A DNA stretch of 64,000 nucleotides from Nostoc sp. JL34 (GCF_017114945.1 NZ_JABXKQ010000108.1:1-64000); one strand, 5' to 3'; shown: positions 7,065 through 16,198, counted from the first letter of the stretch. Numbers and translations: made by a program. Notes: generated by a model not told the origin, from the sequence alone.

Positions 7065-9308
7065 TTACCCTTCCCACTGCTTTAACTTCTTCTGAGCAAA
7101 TTCCCGCACTTGCTCATCTGGGTCATTCTCTGCGCGATCGCGCAACAGTGGTAAAGTCTGGGGATGCTGAGGAAATTGCTTGATAATTATCTCCAGTGCA
7201 ATGCGCCGAGGATTGGAGTTATAGGGGGGATCATGGCTATCCTTAAAGGGGTCATTAACAGCGCACTGGTAGTAGATATCAAACAAATCAGCGTGATATT
7301 TGAAGTGATTCGCTAATTCTTGGACTGCTGCACCTCGCACCTCCCTCTCATCATCCTGGATAGCGCGTTCTTTAAGGATGGATTTGGTGTCGGGGTCATC
7401 TTTGAAATTCTTCGCTAATTCTTTGACTGCTGCACGTCGCACCTCCCTATCATCATCCTGGATAGCGCGTTCTTTGAGGATGGATTTGGTGTCGGGGTTA
7501 TCTTTGAAATTCTTCGCTAATTCTTCGACTGCTGCACGTCGCACATCCCAGTTATCATCCTGGATAGCGCCTTCTTTGAGGATGGATTTGGTATCGGGGT
7601 CATCTTTGAAATTCTTCGCTAATTCTTGGATTGCTGCACTTCGCACATCATCGTCATAATCATGGGTAGCGCGTTCTTTGAGCCAGATTTTGGTGTCGGG
7701 GTCATCTTTGAAATTCTTCGCTAATTCTTGGACTGCTGCACTTCGCACATCATCGTCATAATCATGGGTAGCGTGTTCTTTGAGGAAAGTTTTGGTGTCG
7801 GGGTCATCTTTAAAGTTCTTCGCTAATTCTTGAATTGCTGTACCTCGCACATCATCGTCATAATCATGGGTAGCGCGTTCTTTGAGCCAGATTTTGGTGT
7901 CGATAGATTCTTGCCAGGTTGTTGCAATTGCTGTGACTGCTTGGGTGCGAATTTCCCGTACTAGCTTAGTTTCTTCTTCATCGTGATAAGAGTCGTAATA
8001 GTAGCAGAGGTCATATTTAGTTAAGTCTTTTAGCTTGCTAAGTAATTGAGTAGCTGTTGACATAATCAGCAAGCGATTTCTCACCTCTACAAGACACTTA
8101 GCCGCTAAAAACAGGTTGACAAACTTTTCCCCTTCGCCATCTTGCACCATCAAATAATCAAGAATCTCGCCAACAAATCTTGGCTCAATCATTCCCGCAA
8201 TTAGCAGCAAGACTTCATGCCAACTTTCATCTTGCCAGTGTTTGCCAAAAACTTCATTCTTAAGTTCCTCAATAGTCAGCGTTTGCGTTTCTTTAAACTG
8301 CCAGACAAACTCCCAAGCACAGAAAAATTCTAAAAATGTCCGATGCACAAAAGCATAATAATCTGCACCCAGGAAACACAACATAAAGTTGCGAGTCCGC
8401 AGTTGATTAATCATCACCCGCGCAGCTTCTCTGGGTTTATCAAAATCTATGGTTTTGAGATAATCAGTCAGAACTTTGACTAAATCATTTTCATTAATCA
8501 AATTACCTGCCAAACCTTTCTCACCAGTTTGCATCAGATAAGCAACTTGACGCAGCATCGCTTGCTTATCCTTATAATCAATAGTCTTCGGGTCTAACCT
8601 CTTATCTTCTGTCAAAGCGCGTTCCACATCCCATTGATGCAGCAACACCCGCGATGCTTGATCGTAAAGTGTAGCTCTATCTCTTGGTAGCTCTTGATTA
8701 CGATTAAGAATTGCCATCATTGTCAACAGCAGAGGATTTCCCGCCAATTCTGCAATAGATTTGGAAGCTTCAATTCCTCTTTGTAGCCGTTCCCGTTTTC
8801 TCTCTTTATCTACTGCATCAGTAAAAGTTAACTCATGCCAACGGTTGATAAAATCCTGAATTTGTTCTGAGTCTAAATCTTGTAATATAAAGTGGCGAAA
8901 CTCAGCATTAAGCAATCGTTGCGGTTTATAGCCAATAATCCGAGAAGTGACAATTACTTGCACATCAGGATAGTCATTAGTAAAGCGATGAATATCAGTA
9001 ATTACATCCTCTCGCTTACCAGGGTCAAATACCTCATCCAAACCATCAAACATCACTAACGCATTACCAGCTTTTAATTGTTTATCTAGTTCAAGCTGAT
9101 TGAGATGATGAACAGCACCACTACCTTGATGAAAGAAATACAGAAAACCTTGATTCTCTTTATTCTCGCGCCATCTCATATAAGTATTTAATTCAATTAG
9201 CAAGGGAATTGGTAATGAGATAACATTATCCAGCGAAGACTCTACCCACTTCAAAGCTAGATATTGCAACAATGTAGATTTACCTGAACCAGGATCGCCC
9301 AAAATCAC
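7065..9308 (-). CDS. NACHT NTPase with C-terminal HEAT repeats (3' part of a split gene)
   Basis: 747 residues from a GTG at 9308. Walker A is GDPGSGKST right at the start, Walker B is ALVMFDGLDEVFD, and VIVTSRIIGY is the sensor segment. From about residue 490 there are six to seven ~31-residue HEAT-like repeats (KSILKERAIQDDDREVRRAA type), nearly identical at DNA level. A natural protein would not begin at Walker A: the frame is open upstream to a TAA at 9537-9539 and the intervening codons encode the linker expected in this family (LKLWQIFTAQNVRE...LEELERHKRVYFEQPIRS). The gene at 9537-10181 is its N-terminal half. NACHT-HEAT proteins belong to NLR-like families, some with anti-phage roles. 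Confidence 0.85.
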   Translation of the reverse strand: MILGDPGSGKSTLLQYLALKWVESSLDNVISLPIPLLIELNTYMRWRENKENQGFLYFFHQGSGAVHHLNQLELDKQLKAGNALVMFDGLDEVFDPGKREDVITDIHRFTNDYPDVQVIVTSRIIGYKPQRLLNAEFRHFILQDLDSEQIQDFINRWHELTFTDAVDKERKRERLQRGIEASKSIAELAGNPLLLTMMAILNRNQELPRDRATLYDQASRVLLHQWDVERALTEDKRLDPKTIDYKDKQAMLRQVAYLMQTGEKGLAGNLINENDLVKVLTDYLKTIDFDKPREAARVMINQLRTRNFMLCFLGADYYAFVHRTFLEFFCAWEFVWQFKETQTLTIEELKNEVFGKHWQDESWHEVLLLIAGMIEPRFVGEILDYLMVQDGEGEKFVNLFLAAKCLVEVRNRLLIMSTATQLLSKLKDLTKYDLCYYYDSYHDEEETKLVREIRTQAVTAIATTWQESIDTKIWLKERATHDYDDDVRGTAIQELAKNFKDDPDTKTFLKEHATHDYDDDVRSAAVQELAKNFKDDPDTKIWLKERATHDYDDDVRSAAIQELAKNFKDDPDTKSILKEGAIQDDNWDVRRAAVEELAKNFKDNPDTKSILKERAIQDDDREVRRAAVKELAKNFKDDPDTKSILKERAIQDDEREVRGAAVQELANHFKYHADLFDIYYQCAVNDPFKDSHDPPYNSNPRRIALEIIIKQFPQHPQTLPLLRDRAENDPDEQVREFAQKKLKQWEG

Positions 9309-9536
9309 AAGATATTTATAATCTTGCTTTTTATTGACAACATCTAATACTGAACGGATCGGCTGTTCAAAATAAACCCGTTTGTGGCGTTCTAATTCTT
9401 CTAATTCAACTTCTGCTTCTACTTGGTCAGTTTCTCGCAGCCGTCTAAGATGTTCTTTAGGCAGTTCGTGAACTTGTGCTAAAACTTGATGAGTTTCCCG
9501 GACATTTTGAGCAGTAAAAATCTGCCATAACTTAAG

Positions 9537-10181
9537 TTAGTTATAGGCATAGCCGCTAGTATCTAAGCTATCTAACTTGAGATTGCCATAACGTTTGCGG
9601 ATTCCTTCTTGATATTTAACTAAATTAAAATCTACAATAACGCCAGCAATTTCTTTGGTATTTATTTCAATATCAGATAACTTTTGTAATTCTAGGATAT
9701 GGTGTAAATCTTTTGAATCTAAAAGAAGTTCTTGGACTTGGGTAAAATACTGTTCTGTAAGTGATTGCCAGTTAAACTTAGATGGCAAAGCTTTTAATTG
9801 CAGCCTGTTCCAACTATCTTCTAGTGTTTTAGCGTCTAAAGATTCACAATTAATATCAAAAGCCTTACCAAGAATTTCTGTAACCGACTTATCGCTGATA
9901 AATTTCTGGATGTCTTTGGTGTATTCTTTAATCTCAATTTCAGCAAGTTTGCAACGAACCTTTAGCTGCTGCTGCATGAGTTGTAAAAATTCCTTTAACG
10001 CTTTACCAGCAGCAATTTCTATGTCTTCCTTCTTAAGCTTCTGGAAAATCTTGCCAGGGATGCCTTTTAATAAATCTTTAGCCCAATCTTTAGCAGCATC
10101 CTTGGCTAAGTCTTCCAGAATGGGTTTAAAAATCAACCCCGCGGCCTGAGTTACACCCCAAATAGCTAACCAGTCCAGCAT
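9537..10181 (-). CDS. N-terminal domain of the NACHT-HEAT protein, ended by an in-frame stop
   Basis: 214 residues from MLDWLAIWGVTQAAGLIFKPIL, the usual N-terminus of a large cyanobacterial NACHT family (an upstream ATG at 10223 is less likely). It stops after LKLDSLDTSGYAYN with TAA. In intact relatives, as I recall them, this segment continues NELKLW...; here the next codons after TAA read LKLWQIF in the same frame. One GAA to TAA change thus explains the split. The N-terminal part probably serves as an effector or oligomerisation domain. Whether the two halves still work together, or by readthrough, cannot be told. Confidence 0.8.
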   Translation of the reverse strand: MLDWLAIWGVTQAAGLIFKPILEDLAKDAAKDWAKDLLKGIPGKIFQKLKKEDIEIAAGKALKEFLQLMQQQLKVRCKLAEIEIKEYTKDIQKFISDKSVTEILGKAFDINCESLDAKTLEDSWNRLQLKALPSKFNWQSLTEQYFTQVQELLLDSKDLHHILELQKLSDIEINTKEIAGVIVDFNLVKYQEGIRKRYGNLKLDSLDTSGYAYN

Positions 10182-10290
10182 AATACTCGCTTCTGTTGAG
10201 ATTTTGATTACGAGTATATCCACTAGCTGGAGTAATGTTTCCAGATTTCAGGGTTATTGCGGAAATATCACAGGTATCTGAAGAACCTCT

Positions 10291-10370
10291 TTCAAAGTCT
10301 CTCTCCTAAAAGGAGAGAGACTTTGAATTTTCCCCCCTTCCCGCGTTGGGAAGGGGCTTAGGGGATTAGG
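10291..10370. repeat. Dispersed hairpin repeat (copy 2)
   Basis: A perfect 17-bp inverted repeat (10291-10307 with 10311-10327, arms TTCAAAGTCTCTCTCCT) is followed by a second hairpin-forming stretch (CCCCTTCCCGCGTTGGGAAG). It is related to the units at 4941 and 15125. It lies upstream of the NACHT gene, so it is not that gene's terminator. Confidence 0.7.
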
Positions 10371-10436
10371 TTTCGCATTGTTTTTTTAAATCAATTGCTA
10401 AGTGCGATGTCTACGACGGGCTACACCTACGCAATT

Positions 10437-10715
10437 TCTCCCACAGCAGATTCACTCTCGCTACAACTATGAGCCACTGCTAATTTTACCAATAAATATG
10501 TACGATCAATCACCATAGAAATTTTACCAGCTTCAATCAATTATTTGAGAAAAACCAAGTCTTCAGCGTTGGTTTTTTCAAACACAAACTTGAATTTTTG
10601 ACCATAAACGAACGCTGCAAAGAAGCTCTGTACAATGGTTTATGGCTAGGTGAGGTGGTGATAATTTTGTTGGATTTGAGGACTCCTTTGGTTTGAAAGA
10701 GCGATCGCTCTAGCT
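10437..10715 (-). pseudogene. Decayed copy of the 3' part of a zinc-type/quinone oxidoreductase gene
   Basis: This stretch aligns by eye with bases ~12650-12920, the 3' part of the intact oxidoreductase at 12620-13564. Shared blocks include TATGAGCC near the end, CGATCAATCAC, TTTTACCAGCTTCAATCAAT and the region around GAGCGATCGCT. Many substitutions and small gaps break the frame. A 66-codon frame (10537-10737) is only a fragment of it, containing the relic KGVLKSNKIITT for KKVLKPNGVYITT. It is a dead partial duplicate about 2.2 kb from its parent. Confidence 0.8.
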
Positions 10716-10902
10716 TTATTTCTAACTTTTGATTCACCCATTTTTTGGTGAGTAAGGAAAAATACGAGTATATAAATATATCTAACGAAGTATTCTCAAA
10801 AACTGCTACCCCTGAGTAATTTTGTTCTAACTCTCGGAAAAATCGGCTAGCCGAGAGTTGTGTGTAATAGAAATCATCTACAACGCTAGAGGAAAGTTAA
10901 GA

Positions 10903-12531
10903 ATGGTTATGTTTGCCCTAAAACCAACACAGATGCTTGGACGCATACTATCCGCATCGCTAATTAGTTTAATGTCCTTAGAGGTCATTCCCACCGCAGC
11001 GATGGGCCAACCGTCCCCAGCGTCTATTGAAACCAAGTTGGAAGTGCCTAATACAATGAGCTATTGGCCCTTTGATACTAACCGTTCCTTGAAAGTGCCG
11101 CCCAATTTCTCCATCTCAGTTTATGCTCGAATTAAGCAAGCTCGCTTTATGGCAGTTGCTCCTAATGGCGATCTTCTAGTGTCACAGCCCAGTACGGGTA
11201 AAGTGTTAATTGTCCGGTCAAATGGCAGCAAAGACCCAATTATTTCTGACTTTGTGACGGGTCTACGCAAACCACACGACATTGTGTTTCATAAGATTGA
11301 CAAGACCACATACATTTATATCTCTGAGACTCATCAAATTAACCGCTTCATCTACAACCCTGGAGACTTAATCGCGAAAAATCGCCAAATCGTTGTAATT
11401 GGCTTACCAGACAGCAGCACATCGGAACTCAAAGGTGCTTATGGTCACGAACTGAAAAATATCGCCCTTGATGCCAATCACAAACTATACGTGTCCATCG
11501 CCTCTACGTGCAATGCCTGTAAGGAAGATACTGTCAGTTATCCCAAGCGTGGTGCGATTTACCAGTACGACGCAAATGGAACCAATCAGCGGCTTTTTGC
11601 CCAAGGTTTACGTAATGCCGAAGGGTTAGCATTCTTACCTAACACAAATGACCTTTGGGTAGTCGTTAATAATCGAGATAACATCGCCTATCCCTTTAAC
11701 GATAACAGTGGCAATTACGGTAAGATTATCCCCTCTTACGTAGACGACCACCCGCCAGAGGAGTTCACGAAAGTCCGAGATGGCGGTAATTATGGTTGGC
11801 CATTCTGCAACCCCAATCCTGACACGTCAAATGGCCTCGACAATATGCCATTTGACCGCGACTATGAGTTTAATGCTGATGGACATATTAATTGCAATGC
11901 AATGGACAGGATTAGCAAAGGTATCCAAGCCCATTCGGCTCCCTTAGGACTAACATTTTTGCAAAATACCAACTTTCCCAGCCTGTACTCAACTGGCGCA
12001 GTGGTAGGGCTGCATGGTTCATGGAATCGGCAGAAGAAAACGGGCTACAGAATAGCTTACTTTCCCTGGAACACTACGACAAACACCCCAGGGCAGGAGA
12101 TGGATTTAGTCAGTGGTTGGGTAGCTCCAGCAACACAACAAATCTGGGGGCGACCCGTGGATATGGTAGTAGATCAGCAAGGTAATTTGTTAATTTCGGA
12201 TGACTACAGCGGCACCATCTACAAGCTTTCCTCCAATCTCTCCTCCAATGTCCCCTCCACGCCGTCACCACAGGTTAAGGTCTACAGAGACTCTAATTTT
12301 GCTGGAGTTTCCCAGTCTTTTCCGACAACTCCAGGAGTATACAAAGCCAACCAAGGTGACTTAAATGTTGTGGGGAATGACACTATTAGCTCATTAAGTG
12401 TACCACCGGGTACAGTGATCCGTGTCTGCCAAAATGAAACTGGTGGCCGCTGTCGTGAGTTTAGTGCTGGTGATTATAAATTCGTTGGAAATGACCTTGA
12501 TAACATAATCTCGTTTATTGAGGTTAAGTAG
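10903..12531 (+). CDS. Secreted PQQ-type sugar (sorbosone) dehydrogenase with C-terminal beta/gamma-crystallin-like domain
   Basis: 542 residues from ATG 10903, which has GAGGAAAG seven bases upstream; a TTG at 10858 would add 15 residues. An N-terminal signal peptide is visible (LGRILSASLISLMSLEVIPTAAMG). Residues ~55-440 form a six-bladed beta-propeller of the glucose/sorbosone dehydrogenase family (FMAVAPNGDLLVSQPSTGKV, HGSWNRQKKTGYRIAYF, GRPVDMVVDQQGNLLISDDY). After a Ser/Pro linker, the last ~80 residues (VKVYRDSNFAGVSQSF...GGRCREFSAGDY) resemble a beta/gamma-crystallin-like module. It probably oxidises sugars or aldoses in the periplasm; the substrate is unknown. Confidence 0.82.
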   Translation: MVMFALKPTQMLGRILSASLISLMSLEVIPTAAMGQPSPASIETKLEVPNTMSYWPFDTNRSLKVPPNFSISVYARIKQARFMAVAPNGDLLVSQPSTGKVLIVRSNGSKDPIISDFVTGLRKPHDIVFHKIDKTTYIYISETHQINRFIYNPGDLIAKNRQIVVIGLPDSSTSELKGAYGHELKNIALDANHKLYVSIASTCNACKEDTVSYPKRGAIYQYDANGTNQRLFAQGLRNAEGLAFLPNTNDLWVVVNNRDNIAYPFNDNSGNYGKIIPSYVDDHPPEEFTKVRDGGNYGWPFCNPNPDTSNGLDNMPFDRDYEFNADGHINCNAMDRISKGIQAHSAPLGLTFLQNTNFPSLYSTGAVVGLHGSWNRQKKTGYRIAYFPWNTTTNTPGQEMDLVSGWVAPATQQIWGRPVDMVVDQQGNLLISDDYSGTIYKLSSNLSSNVPSTPSPQVKVYRDSNFAGVSQSFPTTPGVYKANQGDLNVVGNDTISSLSVPPGTVIRVCQNETGGRCREFSAGDYKFVGNDLDNIISFIEVK

Positions 12532-12546
12532 CACCACTCACCGAAT

Positions 12547-12594
12547 TTTAAATTTTGGATTTTGGATTAAATAATTTAAAATCCAAAATTTAAA
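12547..12594. terminator. Bidirectional terminator-like hairpin
   Basis: Perfect 17-bp stem (12547-12563 with 12578-12594) and a 14-base loop, AT-rich with A and T runs on both sides. It lies between two converging genes (ends at 12531 and 12620), the expected place for a two-way terminator. Confidence 0.65.
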
Positions 12595-12619
12595 AAGGTC
12601 TGAGAGGATGTTGGGAAAG

Positions 12620-13564
12620 TTAACTAGAAACCGCGATCGCTATTTTCCCCACTGCCCGCCCAGTTTCGCTATAATTATGAGCCGCCGCTAGTTCTTGTAA
12701 GGGATATGTGCGATCAATCACTGCACGAATTTTACCAGCTTCAATCAATTCTTTCAGAAAAAGCAAGTCTTTAGCGTTAGGCTTCTCAAAGAGAAATTTC
12801 GCTTTTCGACCGGGAAGAAACGCTGTTAAGACGCTTTCTAACAAGACTTTAGGGCTGGGTACGGTGGTGATGTAAACACCGTTAGGTTTGAGGACTTTTT
12901 TGGTTTCTGAGAGCGATCGCTTACCCACTGCATCAAAGATAATGTCATACTGCGCTATATCTTGGGTAAAATCCTGCTGCGTATAATCAATCACGCGGTC
13001 AGAACCCAGAGATTTCACCAAATCCAAGTTTTTAGTACTGCTAACTCCCGTCACCACTGCCCCTAAAGCCTTAGCAATTTGCACCCCAAAAATCCCTACA
13101 CCACCCGCAGCACCATTAATCAAAACAGTTTGTCCTGTTTGAATATTTCCCTGATCTCGCAGTGCTTGCAGAGCCGTGAGCGCTGCTAACGGCACAGCAG
13201 CAGCTTCTTCATAAGATAGATTCGTTGGTTTGAGCGCCGCCACGTTTTCTGGGACAGCTGCAAATTCGGCATAACCTCCTCCAGGGAAGCTAGTACTGCC
13301 ATAAATAGCATCTCCTGGTTTAAAGCGCGTGATACCAGAGCCAACGGCTACCACATCTCCCGCCACATCAAACCCCAGAATCTTCGGAAATTTGCTGCCG
13401 ACAATCAAACTCAACATTCCTTGGCGAATTTTCCAATCAATGGGATTAACGCTACTAGCACGAACTTTCACAAGTAACTGCGTTGGCTCAATTTTCGGCT
13501 GTTCCACGTCTTCGTACTGCAACACCTCAGCTGCGCCATACCGACGGATAACCACTGCTTTCAT
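12620..13564 (-). CDS. NADP-dependent oxidoreductase, quinone reductase-like MDR family
   Basis: 314 residues of the medium-chain dehydrogenase/reductase superfamily without the structural zinc lobe. MKAVVIRRYGAAEVLQYEDV is the family N-terminus, VNPIDWKIRQG follows, and GQTVLINGAAGGVGIFGVQIAKALG is the NADPH-binding Rossmann motif. RVIDYTQQDF and VGKRSLSETKKVLKPNG also fit the zinc-binding-dehydrogenase-like/quinone oxidoreductase group. Likely reduces quinones or alpha,beta-unsaturated carbonyls. A decayed partial copy lies at 10437-10715. It converges with the sugar dehydrogenase gene. Confidence 0.88.
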   Translation of the reverse strand: MKAVVIRRYGAAEVLQYEDVEQPKIEPTQLLVKVRASSVNPIDWKIRQGMLSLIVGSKFPKILGFDVAGDVVAVGSGITRFKPGDAIYGSTSFPGGGYAEFAAVPENVAALKPTNLSYEEAAAVPLAALTALQALRDQGNIQTGQTVLINGAAGGVGIFGVQIAKALGAVVTGVSSTKNLDLVKSLGSDRVIDYTQQDFTQDIAQYDIIFDAVGKRSLSETKKVLKPNGVYITTVPSPKVLLESVLTAFLPGRKAKFLFEKPNAKDLLFLKELIEAGKIRAVIDRTYPLQELAAAHNYSETGRAVGKIAIAVSS

Positions 13565-13678
13565 CGCATTCCTCCTGCTACCCTGTTTTCGTGAATGAAC
13601 TCAGACAGCCTGTTTTTCCTGATAAATCTAGTGTAGCGATTTCCTAAAATAGAAATATCAGTCTAAAACTACACCTGT

Positions 13679-14101
13679 ATGCCAGCTAGAGACTTTTATC
13701 ACAACAATGTTAAAAATGCTTTGATTAAAGACAAATGGACAATTACTCACGATCCACTGACTCTGAAATTTGGTAAAAAAGATTTGTATGTTGATTTAGG
13801 TGCTAAACAACTGTTGGCGGCGCAAAAAGCAGAATCCAAAATTGCAGTTGAGATTAAAAGTTTTACCGGGAGATCGGATGTTGATGATTTAGAAAAAGCA
13901 TTAGGTCAGTATATTTTATATCAGGATATATTGATTGAATTGGAGCCAGAACGAGCGTTATATCTTGCAGTACCTAACAGAGTTTTTGATGATTTATTTG
14001 AAGAACCCATCGGCAAACTATTACTGAGAAATCATCGTTTAAAGCTTATTACCTTTGATCCAAAACAGGAAGTTATTAAACAATGGATTACACCAAGTTA
14101 G
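13679..14101 (+). CDS. xisH: XisH family protein
   Basis: 140 residues (MPARDFYHNNVKNALIKDKWTITHDPL...AAQKAESKIAVEIKSFTGRSDVDD). This matches XisH, first described as a factor needed for fdxN-element excision in Anabaena. DLYVDLG with IAVEIKSF resembles the D...E-x-K core of PD-(D/E)XK nucleases. It overlaps xisI by 19 bases. Here it lies outside any recognisable element: fdxN at 17844 is intact, and no xisF is seen. XisH/XisI pairs occur in many copies in cyanobacteria, so a separate role is likely. Confidence 0.92.
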   Translation: MPARDFYHNNVKNALIKDKWTITHDPLTLKFGKKDLYVDLGAKQLLAAQKAESKIAVEIKSFTGRSDVDDLEKALGQYILYQDILIELEPERALYLAVPNRVFDDLFEEPIGKLLLRNHRLKLITFDPKQEVIKQWITPS

Positions 14102-14424
14102 ACGACTATCGCCAGGTGATTGAAACTATCCTCAGTGAATATGCTTCACTACCCTATTCTTATGCCAAGATTCAATCAGAAGTGGTGTTTGATCGAAACC
14201 ACGATCGCTATTTGTGGATGGATATAGGTTGGGATGGCGATCGCCGCATTCACGGCTGTTTGGTTCATATTGACTTGATTGATGGCAAAATCTGGATTCA
14301 ACGGGATGGCACGGAAGAAGGCATTGCCGCCGATTTAGAACGGGCTGGAATTCCTAAAGAACACATTGTTCTGGGGTTTCGTCCACCGGAGTTAAGACCT
14401 TACACTGGCTATGCAGTTGCTTAA
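14083..14424 (+). CDS. xisI: XisI family protein
   Basis: 113 residues with the typical XisI sequence: MDYTKLDDYRQVIETILSEYA, DRYLWMDIGWDGDRRIHGCLVHIDLIDGKIWIQRDGTEEGIA, and a C-terminus KEHIVLGFRPPELRPYTGYAVA. Its start lies within xisH, so translation is coupled. XisI is the regular partner of XisH. The spacing and intact frames suggest a working pair, whatever its function outside the fdxN element. Confidence 0.93.
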   Translation: MDYTKLDDYRQVIETILSEYASLPYSYAKIQSEVVFDRNHDRYLWMDIGWDGDRRIHGCLVHIDLIDGKIWIQRDGTEEGIAADLERAGIPKEHIVLGFRPPELRPYTGYAVA

Positions 14425-14486
14425 GGTGCGTAGGCGCAGCCCGTCGTAGACATCGCTCTTTAAAAGTTAAAAGAGGAACATTCTGT

Positions 14487-15065
14487 TTATTCTTCAGTGT
14501 TAAATACAACACCTTCATACAGCAATTCAATCGGGCATTCAAACTCAATGCTCGATAAAGTGATGATATCTCCAGCCGTATAGGGATAGTAAAGCCACAT
14601 CCTACCCTCACCCCGACAGTAACGCTCAACGGAGATTTTTTCCGAGTCAATCAAGATATATTCTTGTAAACTAGAGATTGTCAGATAATAAGTGAATTTT
14701 TCACCCCGATCTTTAGCGCTTGTACCTGGCGAAAGAACTTCGGCAATCAGCTTGGGATGTTGAATAAAGTTGCGGGCGTTGAGGTCTTCAGGGTCGCAAC
14801 TGACAATAACATCAGGATAATAGTAGCGACTCTGGGCAGTGAGTTGCATTTTCACGTCTGACACATTTACTCGACAACCTCTGGAACGCAAATGAGGGTA
14901 CAAAGGTCTGTAGAGATTTAGTGCAATGTCGTTATGGGGAATTGTACCGCCTGTCATGGCAAATACTTCGCCATTGGCATATTCATAGCGAACGTCTTGC
15001 TGAGGTTCCCATTCGAGATATTCCTCAACCGTCATTTTTGGCGGTTGTTGGGGGATGGCTATCAT
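14487..15065 (-). CDS. Uma2 family (DUF820) endonuclease-like protein
   Basis: 192 residues from MIAIPQQPPKMTVEEYLEWE; an ATG 14 codons upstream (15107) is possible. Segments EYANGEVFAMTGGT, YYYPDVIVSCDPEDLNARNF and PKLIAEVLSPGTSAKDRGEKF carry the D...E-V/I-x-S pattern of the PD-(D/E)XK-like Uma2 family, very abundant in cyanobacteria. Function is unknown. Some bases between it and xisI (14427-14460) belong to a dispersed GCGATGTCTACGACGGGCT-type repeat. Confidence 0.88.
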   Translation of the reverse strand: MIAIPQQPPKMTVEEYLEWEPQQDVRYEYANGEVFAMTGGTIPHNDIALNLYRPLYPHLRSRGCRVNVSDVKMQLTAQSRYYYPDVIVSCDPEDLNARNFIQHPKLIAEVLSPGTSAKDRGEKFTYYLTISSLQEYILIDSEKISVERYCRGEGRMWLYYPYTAGDIITLSSIEFECPIELLYEGVVFNTEE

Positions 15066-15118
15066 AAAGATTTTTTCACGCTTGGTTTGATTGTAACTAA
15101 ATGACACTCTGATTTTTC

Positions 15119-15200
15119 ACGGTATCTGTAAAACCTCTCTTTTCAAAGCAGAGAGACTTTGAATTTTCCCCTTTCCCGACACGGGAGGGGATTTTTTTGC
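15119..15200. repeat. Dispersed hairpin repeat (copy 3)
   Basis: CAGAGAGACTTTGAATTTTC is followed by a GC-rich imperfect hairpin and a run of seven T at about 15191-15198. The order of parts matches the unit at 10291-10370. On the plus strand it could also stop transcription entering the nifB leader. Confidence 0.6.
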
Positions 15201-16198
15201 TAAGGTTTGTAGTGAGCAATTCAGAAAATTCATTGCGATCACTCAATCATGTTAGATTATAGTTTGTTGTTTCTCTCAAACACAAAATCTGAGAGTTTCC
15301 TACCCATCTCCTCATTGTGGGAATGAAAAAAAAAGGAGTTAAAAGTTAAGTTTTTTGAAAATTATGTGCAGCAACGCCTCTATTTCCAGTCGCTCACATA
15401 GCTTACCAGATAAGACTTATAACCCCAATTGAATATCATTGTCAAAGCAAAAATTAAAAAAATATGAATTGCATTTTTACCCTCAAAAAAATGATATGTT
15501 AGATACAGAATTGAATTTCGCACGTTTCTGGAGTAGAACGATGTAGACTACTCCAGTTTTTCACCCTCAAACCCTTGCCATTTATTGCTTTTGGCGGAAT
15601 TTGAGGGCAATCTGAGTACACATTTAAATAACCCAAACCTAGTTTCAAGTTAGTTAAAGTTATTGCTGGGATTGGGTTTTAGCTGAGTACAAAGAAATCC
15701 TGAACCCCCATCTATAAACACTAGAACCCCAACCAAAAAATACTAGAACCCCTACCTGAAAAAAACTTTTTTAATTCTTGCAATGCTTGAAGAATTAGGG
15801 TTTTTCTTATTTGAGTACAAAAGTAATAAATCCAATAAATTCTATCCTAGAGAGACGCAACATCTGGCTGGGAGACGACTGCTATAAATCTTATATCGCC
15901 AATCACTTAACGCTCTGAAACAAAACAAAGCGAAGAGTGAGTGGAGGGATGACATAGCACCATGCCTGAAGTGAAGAGAAGTCGCGGCTGTAAGCACAAA
16001 TTCTACCCAAGAACCGAACGTTGACACACACCAGCCGAACATCTAAAGATTCATCGCCTGCCTGACTTGAAAACAAGTCGCCCTCACCCAAGGGTTTGCA
16101 GGCAGTGTGGAAGACGCGACTTCAATTCTGGGCATGAAAGAGTAGCAACAGCATCTCCCACAGTGGCAGCCAAGTCCACCGACCTTTTGCGAAACTCA
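15201..16198 (+). promoter_or_regulatory. Long leader region of the nifB operon
   Basis: About one kilobase precedes nifB with no supportable gene. It includes a hairpin with a T run (15528-15561), a weaker AATTCTT/AAGAATT hairpin at 15775-15796, and a direct repeat of CTAGAACCCC with spacing of about 29 bases (15720-15755). I cannot assign a -10 box or a clean NtcA site (GTA-N8-TAC). Frames overlapping 15842-16198 look like chance. Confidence 0.5.
15528..15561 (+). terminator. Terminator-like hairpin inside the nifB leader
   Basis: CTGGAGTAG (15528-15536) pairs with CTACTCCAG (15548-15556), followed at once by TTTTTC. Shape and T run fit a factor-independent terminator read on the plus strand, about 640 bases before nifB. 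It could end a short leader RNA or act as an attenuator. Confidence 0.6.
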
